Assembly: GCA_964551215.1 (NCBI GenBank)
Contig: CAZKBV010000009.1
Location: 1-32,756, forward strand
DNA length: 32,756 nt
Source of the DNA: JAFLUQ01 sp964551215
Lineage (GTDB): Bacteria; Bacillota; Clostridia; UMGS1883
Direction of reading: 5' to 3'
The stretch's first letter is position 1; each line of letters starts with the position of its first letter. The notes beneath the pieces are model-generated. The model saw nothing but the letters and a program-made list of their open reading frames with translations. It did not search any database and was not told the DNA's origin. Positions 15,732 to 22,384 of this stretch are shown here, in pieces. The position numbers and the translations under genes were made by a program.

Positions 15732-16367
15732 TTACAGCTTTGAGTACCCATAGCTGTTAATAAGAGCTTCAATCCGCCTGCCGGAGGCGCACATGGGGCA
15801 ATTGTGGGAATCGTAGCACTCATAGTCCCCCAAATCGTCGGTGTGGAAAATGGCGTTTACCGGATAGCCGTCGCACTCGCGCACCGTAGCGAATATGGCG
15901 GATATTCCGGCTATCACGCCGCCGTAATATTTTACGGCCTCAATCGCGGCCTGAGCGGTTTTGCCCGTAGTGACGGACGCCGCCAGCACAAGCACATGCT
16001 TGCCCGCAATCATGGGAGTGAGATTGTCGCGGAAAATAATCTGCCCGCCGGAGGTAAATTCCGGAGTTATTATGTATATTGTCTGGTGGGCATTCATATT
16101 GATAAAATCCTCTTTTGTGAGAGCCTGAGCCACAAACGCGCCTATTATCTCTGTTCCGTCAAGGCACAAAACCGTATCCACAATGTTGTTGGCTCTGTAC
16201 GAGGCGACGATGGCGTCCGCCACGGCTCTTGCCTCGGAAAGCCTTGTTTTCTGGGTCGTAACGTCGATATAGTAATTGGTATGGCTGTGAGATGTGGCAA
16301 AATGCCCCTTTGCCACGCGCAAAAACAAGTCTTTGTTTTGAGTTCTTATTTTGTACATATCCGTCAT
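15732..16367 (-). CDS. Orotate-phosphoribosyltransferase-like PRTase
   Basis: 211 residues; ATG at 16367 with GGAGGG eight bases upstream. The fold-type is recognised from the core VLCLDGTEIIGAFVAQAL (about 65-82) and the loop VLVLAASVTTGKTAQAA followed by VKYYGG, the usual PRPP-loop position of type I phosphoribosyltransferases. The loop has Ala-Ala where most members have two acidic residues, so PRPP handling may differ. The C-terminus has a cysteine cluster (ECYDSHNCPMC) that could bind a metal. Clostridial proteins of this type are often labelled orotate phosphoribosyltransferase, but no pyrimidine-synthesis gene is adjacent, and I treat the substrate as unproven. A good promoter lies at 16466-16495. 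Confidence 0.72.
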   Translation of the reverse strand: MTDMYKIRTQNKDLFLRVAKGHFATSHSHTNYYIDVTTQKTRLSEARAVADAIVASYRANNIVDTVLCLDGTEIIGAFVAQALTKEDFINMNAHQTIYIITPEFTSGGQIIFRDNLTPMIAGKHVLVLAASVTTGKTAQAAIEAVKYYGGVIAGISAIFATVRECDGYPVNAIFHTDDLGDYECYDSHNCPMCASGRRIEALINSYGYSKL

Positions 16368-16419
16368 TTTCTTTTCCCTCCGTTTTCCGATATTATCATT
16401 TTATCATTTTATCATTTGC

Positions 16420-16515
16420 GCGTAGGTTACGGATTTTCCGAAAAAGAGCTTTACTCCTTTAATAGATTATATCATAAAAAGCTTTGTCCTGTCAAGGTTT
16501 AAGTCTAACCTACGC
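16420..16515. repeat. Segment flanked by 10-bp inverted repeats
   Basis: GCGTAGGTTA (16420-16429) and its exact reverse complement TAACCTACGC (16506-16515) bound a 96-base segment that carries the PRTase promoter. The ends are copies of the dispersed motif also seen at 40-52, 1902, 13990 and 18678. Confidence 0.55.
16466..16495 (-). promoter_or_regulatory. Predicted promoter of the PRTase gene
   Basis: Reading minus: TTGACA (16490-16495), 18-base spacer, TATAAT (16466-16471). Both hexamers are full consensus. The promoter lies between the two inverted copies of GCGTAGGTTA at 16420-16429 and 16506-16515. Confidence 0.72.
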
Positions 16516-16521
16516 CGCCCG

Positions 16522-16986
16522 TTAAAGTATCTTTTCCATGCCGATTTTCTGAGGAACAAGACCGCAGCTTTCATAGAAGGCGGCGGCGCTTTCGTTGCCG
16601 GCCCACACATTTAGCGTCACATTGTAACAGCCGTTTTCCTTCGCGAATTTCACCACATACTCATAAAGCGCTCTGCCGACGTGCTTTCCCCTTATTTTTT
16701 CGTCCACGCACAGGTCGTCGATATAAAGGGTTTTTATGTCCGTGAGAATATTATCGTCCTCATGACGGATAAATACACAGAAGGCGTAGCCTAAAACCTC
16801 GCCTTCCTCCGCCACGAAAACCGGACGGCTGTCGTCCCTTATAATTTCCTCCAGCTCTATGTCGGTATATTTGCGGCAGTTTCCTTTAAACAAATCGGGT
16901 CTGCAGTTATGGTGCACAGTAAGCACCTGATTGAGCAAATCAATAATTTTGGGCATATCGCTTATTTCCGCCCGACGTATATTCAC
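16522..16986 (-). CDS. GNAT-family N-acetyltransferase
   Basis: About 154 residues from GTG at 16986, preferred because GGAAGG sits eight bases upstream; an in-frame GTG at 16995 overlaps that site. Uses acetyl-CoA to acetylate an amine on an unknown acceptor. Visible: the N-terminal IRRAEISDMPKIIDLL motif, beta strands with FVAEEGEVLGYAFC, the acetyl-CoA pyrophosphate loop VDEKIRGKHVGRALYEYV (R/Q-x-x-G-x-G/A form) and the late NESAAAFYESCGL segment typical of the family. It begins 17 bp after the end of the acyl-CoA synthetase-like gene and is probably in one unit with it. Function otherwise unknown. Confidence 0.85.
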   Translation of the reverse strand: MNIRRAEISDMPKIIDLLNQVLTVHHNCRPDLFKGNCRKYTDIELEEIIRDDSRPVFVAEEGEVLGYAFCVFIRHEDDNILTDIKTLYIDDLCVDEKIRGKHVGRALYEYVVKFAKENGCYNVTLNVWAGNESAAAFYESCGLVPQKIGMEKIL

Positions 16987-17003
16987 ATACTCCACCTTCC
17001 CTA

Positions 17004-18647
17004 CTAAACATGGCGAAGCATACCGTTTTCGTAGTCTGTCTCGGCAAGCTTCTTCATTTTGAAATGCAGCTTTTTCCCTGTGGCGTTCACGGGTATTTCC
17101 TTTACAAAGCGATAATATCTGGGGCGCTTGTAGTCCGACATCATCGGGCTGTTTTTGCAGTATTCCTCCAGCTCTTCCACCGTAAGGGAGCTGTCGGAGG
17201 CGATAATGTAAGCCGTTACCACCTCGCCCATTCTCCTGTCGGGAACGGAGGTCACGATGCTGTCCTCCACTTTGGGATGGCGGTTAAGCACTTCCTCAAC
17301 CTGAACGGGATAGATATTTTCGCCGCCGGAAATAATCATATCGTCTCTGCGGCCTACCACGGCAATATAGTCCTTGTCGTTCCAAACGCCCAAATCTCCG
17401 GTATAAATATATCCGTCGCGGAACTTTCTTTCAGTCTCGCTGTCATTATTGTAATAGCAATATGTACTCTTTGCCGGAGACTTGATTATTATCTCCCCTA
17501 CCTCCCGCATATCCTTTTTAACAAGGTCATCGCATCTTCCCGGGCCATCCTCGCAAACCCTGACAATGCGCACATCGTCATCAACGCAGGCTCGTCCGGC
17601 AAAACCGGCCATTTCCGGCAGGTCGTCGGGGCTGAGGAAGGTGTTCCAGAAGGTTTCCGTAGTGCCGTAGCCGTTAAAAATGTTGGGCGTAAGCTCCTTC
17701 ATAAATCTTGTACACGCGGCTCTTTCCAAAGGGCTGCCCATAGTGATTATGCCGTCCAGCGAGCTTAAATCCGCGCCGAGAGCCTCCTGCTTTTTCATAA
17801 GCATGGTCAGCACGGCGGGAACTCCGATTATAAAGTTTATTTTATAATTTTGAATGTATTCCAAGCACTGCGTGGCGTTAAACTTACGCATTATCACAAC
17901 CTCTCCGCCGGCGTAAAGGGTCGCCGTGGGACCGCCGGAATGAAGCCCGCCCCGATGAAACCACGGGGTTGTGTTCATTGTTTTGTCCCTGCTGTTAAGA
18001 GGGAAATTTATCATGCAGTCGTGAGCCGTAAGCACCTCGTTTACGCTGCTTATGGGAACGCCCTTGGGGCGGCCTGTGGTTCCGGAGGTATAAAGCCTTG
18101 TAACCTCGTCGTACATATTTAACGGCTCTCCCAAGGTGGGATTTTCCTCGCTCTGTTCCCTTATAAATTCGTAAAATTCGGATTTCTCCGGCTCTATGTA
18201 ATTTATTTCAAGAGTTATTTTCGGCTTATGCGCGCACATTTCCAGCGCGGCGGCGGAGGTTTTTTCGTCCTCCGCCTCGTAAACATACACCGCCGGAGCG
18301 CTGTCGTCTATGGTATCGGCGATTTCACCGGGAGCAAGGCGGAAATTTATCGGGGAATTCACCGCCCCGATTTTATGCGCGGCAAGGTAGCACAGCACAA
18401 ATTCCGCGCAGTTCATCATGCGGTACATAATAACGTCGCCCCGACCGATTCCGTTTTTCAAAAGGCCGTTTGCCAGCTTGTTCGCGGCGCGGTTAAGCTC
18501 ATCATAGCTGAACTTCTCCCCTGTTTCCGGAAAAAACAAGGCTGTTTTGTCGCCAAAACGTCTTACGTTTCTCATAAAGCCGTTCAGCCATGTATACTCC
18601 GTTTCAAATATTCGGCGGAATTTTTCCTTATCATAGCTTTCTTTCAT
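17004..18647 (-). CDS. Class I adenylate-forming enzyme (acyl-CoA synthetase-like)
   Basis: 547 residues from ATG at 18647; an in-frame ATG at 18659 touches its own purine-rich site and is less likely. The enzyme activates a carboxylic acid as an acyl-adenylate and normally transfers it to CoA. All ANL core motifs are present: the phosphate loop LYTSGTTGRPKGVP (186-199), GYGTTE (326-331), YTGDLG (415-420), GRRDDMIISGGENIYPVQVEE (432-452, hinge and A8) and the A10 lysine in NATGKKLHFK (521-530). It resembles medium/long-chain or aromatic acyl-CoA ligases; the acid cannot be read from sequence. Followed closely by a GNAT gene. The 379 bases upstream hold a hairpin-rich non-coding region. Confidence 0.88.
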   Translation of the reverse strand: MKESYDKEKFRRIFETEYTWLNGFMRNVRRFGDKTALFFPETGEKFSYDELNRAANKLANGLLKNGIGRGDVIMYRMMNCAEFVLCYLAAHKIGAVNSPINFRLAPGEIADTIDDSAPAVYVYEAEDEKTSAAALEMCAHKPKITLEINYIEPEKSEFYEFIREQSEENPTLGEPLNMYDEVTRLYTSGTTGRPKGVPISSVNEVLTAHDCMINFPLNSRDKTMNTTPWFHRGGLHSGGPTATLYAGGEVVIMRKFNATQCLEYIQNYKINFIIGVPAVLTMLMKKQEALGADLSSLDGIITMGSPLERAACTRFMKELTPNIFNGYGTTETFWNTFLSPDDLPEMAGFAGRACVDDDVRIVRVCEDGPGRCDDLVKKDMREVGEIIIKSPAKSTYCYYNNDSETERKFRDGYIYTGDLGVWNDKDYIAVVGRRDDMIISGGENIYPVQVEEVLNRHPKVEDSIVTSVPDRRMGEVVTAYIIASDSSLTVEELEEYCKNSPMMSDYKRPRYYRFVKEIPVNATGKKLHFKMKKLAETDYENGMLRHV

Positions 18648-18659
18648 TTTTATCCCCAT

Positions 18660-19026
18660 CCTCTCATGAAAAATATTGCGCTTAGGTTATAAACGCATGA
18701 CCTTTAAGGGACACTCTCCGTTTTTTTGTCCATAAACACATCAGGGGCGGATAAAATCCGCCCGCTGTCCGCTGACAACTCAGCCTCGATAAGCCGCCCT
18801 TCTCTTTCCCCATAGGGCGTCCTTTCCGTATCGGGCGCTTACGCTTACGAAATATGGTTTTTACCGGGATAAAACCATGTTCCCGCCCGATTAAGGCATA
18901 AAATCCGACGCACATTGTCGCCGGATTTTATGTTTTTATCGAAGGGAAGTTCCCCTTCCCGCCCAATACCCAAGGCTTTACCAATATCCGCCCATTGAGT
19001 ATCGGCGCGGAATCAATTTCTTAACG
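18660..19026. repeat. Hairpin-rich non-coding region with repeat copy B
   Basis: A 367-base gap with no credible gene. It holds a minus-strand motif copy (GCGCTTAGGTTAT, 18678-18690) and a series of inverted repeats: GGACA/TGTCC (about 18710-18730), GGGCGGAT/ATCCGCCC (about 18745-18763), CGCCCT/AGGGCG (about 18795-18819), ATGGTTTT/AAAACCAT (about 18854-18878), ATAAAATCCG/CGGATTTTAT (about 18897-18931) and GAAGGG/CCCTTC (about 18941-18958). The last two correspond in position and flanks to hairpins at 72-104 and 117-134. Confidence 0.6.
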
Positions 19027-20196
19027 TTATTTTATTACTCTTACCTTTATAACGCCGTCGATAGCTTCAAACTCCTTTGCTATTTCGTCGGCTTCGCCGC
19101 AAACATCCATGATTGTGTAAGCGTAGTCGCCCTTGCTCTTATTTATCATATTCTCAATGTTGATTCCCTTCTCGGCAAAAGCATTGCTGAAACGGGAAAG
19201 CATATTCGCGACATTCTTGTGAAGAATTGTCACACGGCTGTTTTCCGTTCTGGGAAGCTCAACGTTGGGATAGTTTACGGAATTGATTATATTTCCGTTT
19301 TCCATATATTCGATAAGCTCCTGAGCCGCCATAACCGCGCAGTTGTCCTCGCTTTCCGCGCTGGAGGCTCCCAAATGGGGAATCGCGATTACGTTTTCCA
19401 TTGCAAGAATTTCGTCGTTGTCGGGGAAGTCGGTAACGTATACGGAAATAAGCCCAACCTCCAAAGCCGCCTTAAGAGCCGCTGTATCAACAAGTCCGCC
19501 CCTTGCGAAATTAAGAAGCTTCGCGCCCTTCTTTACCGAGGTCTTGAAAACATCCGCATTCATTATGCCCTTTGTCGCGGGAAGAAGGGGCAGATGAAGG
19601 GTGATGTAGTCCGCTCCGGCGAGGGCGTCCTTCATTTCTTTGGCGATTGTAATGTGGCTGTCAAGGCTGAGAGCCGACTTAACGGAAATATACGGGTCGT
19701 AGCCTACAACCTTCATTCCCAAAGCGGTGGCGGCGTTCGCAACCAGCACGCCTATTGCGCCCAAGCCTATAACCGCAAGGGTCTTGCCCTTTATTTCGCA
19801 TCCGGCAAAATTGCTCTTGCCTTTTTCAACCAGCTTGCCCACCTGATCGCCCTGACCCTTAAGAGTCTGAGCCCAGTTGATGCCGTCAACTATCTTTCTG
19901 GATGCCAAAAGAAGTCCGGCAATAGTAAGCTCCTTAACGGCGTTTGCGTTTGCGCCGGGAGTGTTGAAAACCACGATACCCCTTTCGCTGCACTTGTCAA
20001 GAGGGATGTTGTTTACGCCGGCGCCGGCACGGGCAACGGCGGCAAGGCTTGCGGGCAGCTCCATATCGTGCATTGAGAAGCTGCGCAGTATTATGCAGTC
20101 GGGATTTTCGCAGGAATCGCTTACGGCGTACTTTGTTTTATCAAAGCAGTTAAGGCCGCAAGCCGCGATTTTATTAAGAGTTAAAAGATTATACAT
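19027..20196 (-). CDS. serA: D-3-phosphoglycerate dehydrogenase with ACT domain
   Basis: 389 residues from ATG at 20196; a longer reading (to 20235) would overlap serC and lacks the conserved start. The first step of serine synthesis: oxidation of 3-phosphoglycerate with NAD. Visible: substrate-domain residues ARAGAGVNNIPLD (55-67), Rossmann motif GLGAIG (144-149), and the catalytic set Arg232 (LLNFARGG), Glu near 262 (PDNDE) and His274 (IPHLGASS). Residues about 319-389 form an ACT domain (RVTILHKNVANMLSRF), the usual site of serine feedback. This is the short form, lacking the extra intervening domain of longer enzymes. It follows serC by 19 bp and is co-transcribed with it. Confidence 0.95.
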   Translation of the reverse strand: MYNLLTLNKIAACGLNCFDKTKYAVSDSCENPDCIILRSFSMHDMELPASLAAVARAGAGVNNIPLDKCSERGIVVFNTPGANANAVKELTIAGLLLASRKIVDGINWAQTLKGQGDQVGKLVEKGKSNFAGCEIKGKTLAVIGLGAIGVLVANAATALGMKVVGYDPYISVKSALSLDSHITIAKEMKDALAGADYITLHLPLLPATKGIMNADVFKTSVKKGAKLLNFARGGLVDTAALKAALEVGLISVYVTDFPDNDEILAMENVIAIPHLGASSAESEDNCAVMAAQELIEYMENGNIINSVNYPNVELPRTENSRVTILHKNVANMLSRFSNAFAEKGINIENMINKSKGDYAYTIMDVCGEADEIAKEFEAIDGVIKVRVIK

Positions 20197-20215
20197 TTTT
20201 ATTTTATGCCCCTTC

Positions 20216-21298
20216 TTACTTATTTTCGGCTTCAAACTTCTTCATAAACTCAACAAGAGCTTCAACGCCCTCCTTGGGCATGGCGTTGTATATGCTGGCG
20301 CGCATACCGCCAACGGTTCTGTGGCCCTTGATGTTTACAAAACCGGCGGCCTTGGCTTCCTTGACAAACTTGGCGTCAAGCTCCTCGTTTCCTGTTACGA
20401 AGGGAACATTCATAAGAGAACGATCCTTGGGAACAACCGTACCCTTGAACAGGCCGCTGTGGTCGAGATAATCGTAAAGTATATTTGCCTTTTCGATATT
20501 CTTCTTTTCCATTGCCTCTACGCCGCCGTTTTCCTTGAGCCATTCAAGCACAAGCTTACAGATATAAATGCACCAGCAGGGAGGGGTATTGTAAAGGGAA
20601 TTGTTATCGGCGTGAATCTGATAGTTAAGCATCGTGGGGGTAATATCCATCTGCTTGCCGATAAGATCCTCACGGATAATTACGATTGTTACACCGGCGG
20701 GAGCCACGTTCTTCTGCGCGCCGGCATAGAGCATACCGAACTTGGAAACGTCGATTTTCTGGGAAAGTATGCAGGAGGAAATGTCCGCAATGAGGGGAAC
20801 GTTTCCTGTTTCGGGAAGCTTCGTATAGCGTGTGCCGTAGATTGTGTTGTTATATGTAATATGGAAAAAGTCCGCCTCGGGGTCGAAGGATGAAGGGTCA
20901 AGCTCGGGAATATAGGTGAAGGTCTTGTCGGCGCTGGAAGCCACACGGTTTACCTTGCCGTACTTTTCAAATTCACTTGCCGCCTTCTTTGCCCACTGGC
21001 CTGTAATAACGCAATCGCACTTGCCGCTGCCCGTAAGAAGATTCATCGGTATCATGGCGAACTGAGTGGAAGCGCCCCCCTGAAGGAAAAGCACCTTGTA
21101 ATTGTCGGGGATTTCCATAAGCTCTCTGAGAAGAGCTTCGGCGGATTTGATTATCACGTCGAATTCTTTGCTTCTGTGGCTCATTTCCATTACGCTCTGG
21201 CCGCTGCCGCCCTGATCGAGAAGCTCAGCCTGAGCCTTTTCAAGGACAGGCAAGGGAAGCATACTTGGCCCTGCCGAAAAATTGTAAACTCTGGACAT
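20216..21298 (-). CDS. serC: Phosphoserine aminotransferase
   Basis: 360 residues; ATG at 21298 with AGGAGG eight bases upstream. A PLP enzyme converting 3-phosphohydroxypyruvate to phosphoserine with glutamate. The start VYNFSAGPSMLP is the hallmark of the family; FLQGGASTQFAMIPMNL (71-87) and the PLP lysine Lys196 in YAGAQKNVAPAG are present, with HRTVGGMRASIYNAMP near the C-terminus. First gene of the serC-serA unit; serB is not nearby. It is driven by a full-consensus promoter at 21441-21469, leaving a leader of about 135 bases. Confidence 0.96.
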   Translation of the reverse strand: MSRVYNFSAGPSMLPLPVLEKAQAELLDQGGSGQSVMEMSHRSKEFDVIIKSAEALLRELMEIPDNYKVLFLQGGASTQFAMIPMNLLTGSGKCDCVITGQWAKKAASEFEKYGKVNRVASSADKTFTYIPELDPSSFDPEADFFHITYNNTIYGTRYTKLPETGNVPLIADISSCILSQKIDVSKFGMLYAGAQKNVAPAGVTIVIIREDLIGKQMDITPTMLNYQIHADNNSLYNTPPCWCIYICKLVLEWLKENGGVEAMEKKNIEKANILYDYLDHSGLFKGTVVPKDRSLMNVPFVTGNEELDAKFVKEAKAAGFVNIKGHRTVGGMRASIYNAMPKEGVEALVEFMKKFEAENK

Positions 21299-21440
21299 TT
21301 TTGGTTCCTCCTAATATATTTAGGGCAGCTCTTAACTCTGTTTTTAAAAGAAAAACAAACAAAACGGCTCACCGCCGTCAATTATGGACATTCTTTCTCA
21401 AAAAGAACGGGGTTGGAGATGACCTTTATTATTTTTATAT

Positions 21441-21469
21441 ATTATACGCTTTTTTTCCGTATTTGTCAA
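21441..21469 (-). promoter_or_regulatory. Consensus promoter of serC-serA
   Basis: Reading minus: TTGACA (21464-21469), 17-base spacer, TATAAT (21441-21446): both boxes fully consensus. A leader of about 135 bases follows, with small hairpins TTCTTT/AAAGAA and ACGGC/GCCGT but no T-box or known riboswitch sequence that I recognise. Confidence 0.8.
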
Positions 21470-21551
21470 CTGTTTTATTTTTTAAGCAATAAAAGAGTTA
21501 ATTTTTTTGGCTTAATTTGCGGATATCGGTAAAATCCGGCCAATCTATGCC

Positions 21552-21932
21552 TCATTTTTTCCGCTTTTTCGCTTTTCCCGGAGCCTTTATTCCCGATATA
21601 ATTTCCTTCACTCCGGCAAAGGCGACAAACACGGCGAATATCCTTCTAAGTATTTCCGCCGGCAGCCTTACCGCCAAATACGAGCCGATAAGGGCAAAGA
21701 CTATCCCCGCCGCCGACAGCTTCGCCGCCGTCTTTACCTCAACGTTTTTGTTCTTTATGTGTACCGCCAGAGCCGCTGCCGCAGTGGGAATAAAGTAAAA
21801 AAGATTTATGCTTTGAGCCGTATGCTGCTCCACTCCGGCAAATATCGAAAGAGCCGGAATCAGTATCATTCCGCCGCCTACGCCCATTCCGCTGAGTATT
21901 CCCGCCATGAAGCCCGCCAGTATTACAATCAT
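21552..21932 (-). CDS. Half-size TSUP (TauE/SafE) family permease, second of pair
   Basis: 126 residues; ATG at 21932 with GGGAG seven bases upstream. A membrane protein with about four hydrophobic segments. The N-terminal GILSGMGVGGGMILIPAL matches the conserved entry of TauE/SafE exporters (sulfite, sulfonates or related anions), but the protein is half the usual 250 residues and ends with a lysine-rich tail (KAPGKAKKRKK). It follows a second half-size homologue by 42 bp; the pair probably makes one transporter as a heterodimer. Substrate unknown. Confidence 0.8.
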   Translation of the reverse strand: MIVILAGFMAGILSGMGVGGGMILIPALSIFAGVEQHTAQSINLFYFIPTAAAALAVHIKNKNVEVKTAAKLSAAGIVFALIGSYLAVRLPAEILRRIFAVFVAFAGVKEIISGIKAPGKAKKRKK

Positions 21933-21974
21933 TTTTCGCTCCCGTTTCCGTTTTTACAGTACGCCGAATAATTT

Positions 21975-22316
21975 TTATTTAACAAACATCTGCCACGCGG
22001 CAATGAGCATAACCGCTCCGAATCCGATTTTAATGTACTTTTTCGGCAGGTTGTTAAGTATTTTCGCCCCTATTACCGCCCCGACGATTCCGCCGGCCGC
22101 GGCCTTAATCGCCGGAGCCGCGTCCGTATATCCGCTTATTCCGTAAACAAGCACGGACGCCGCCGACAACGGCAAAATTACGGCTATTGCCGTGGCATGG
22201 GCTTTTTTTGTCTCTATTTTCAGGCGCCTTTCCAAAATCAGCACTGCCGCTATTCCTCCGCCGGAGGCCAGAAATCCGTTTACCAGCCCGATAATGCCGC
22301 CCCATAGCCATTCCAT
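21975..22316 (-). CDS. Half-size TSUP (TauE/SafE) family permease, first of pair
   Basis: 113 residues; ATG at 22316 with GGGAGG seven bases upstream, just after the terminator of the Na/Pi gene. About four hydrophobic segments; GGIIGLVNGFLASGGGIAAV (6-25) is the TauE/SafE entry motif, with LERRLKIETKKAHATAIAV following, which corresponds to the conserved cytosolic loop. Like its neighbour it is half length, and both look like N-terminal-type halves instead of one N-half and one C-half. A frameshifted single gene is unlikely because each has its own start, stop and ribosome site. Confidence 0.8.
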   Translation of the reverse strand: MEWLWGGIIGLVNGFLASGGGIAAVLILERRLKIETKKAHATAIAVILPLSAASVLVYGISGYTDAAPAIKAAAGGIVGAVIGAKILNNLPKKYIKIGFGAVMLIAAWQMFVK

Positions 22317-22337
22317 GGCAAAACCTCCCCGAAATAA

Positions 22338-22370
22338 AAAAGCTTCTCCCTTTTACAGAAGAAGCTTTCC
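22338..22370 (-). terminator. Terminator after the Na/Pi transporter gene
   Basis: Reading minus: AAAGCTTCT pairs with AGAAGCTTT around a loop of about 13 bases, followed by TTTATTT. Lies between the Na/Pi gene and the TSUP pair, so the pair likely depends on read-through or an unseen promoter. Confidence 0.75.
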
Positions 22371-22384
22371 CCTATTTTATAAAA

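Noticed and set aside
18682..18915. 77-residue minus-strand frame in the hairpin-rich gap
   Set aside because: Follows palindromic repeats; the matching stretch in repeat copy A (about 70-100) hits a stop after a few codons, so the shared sequence is not conserved as protein.
21299..21440. T-box or serine riboswitch in the serC leader
   Set aside because: No AGGGTGGNACCGCG-type antiterminator sequence and no terminator hairpin with a T-run.
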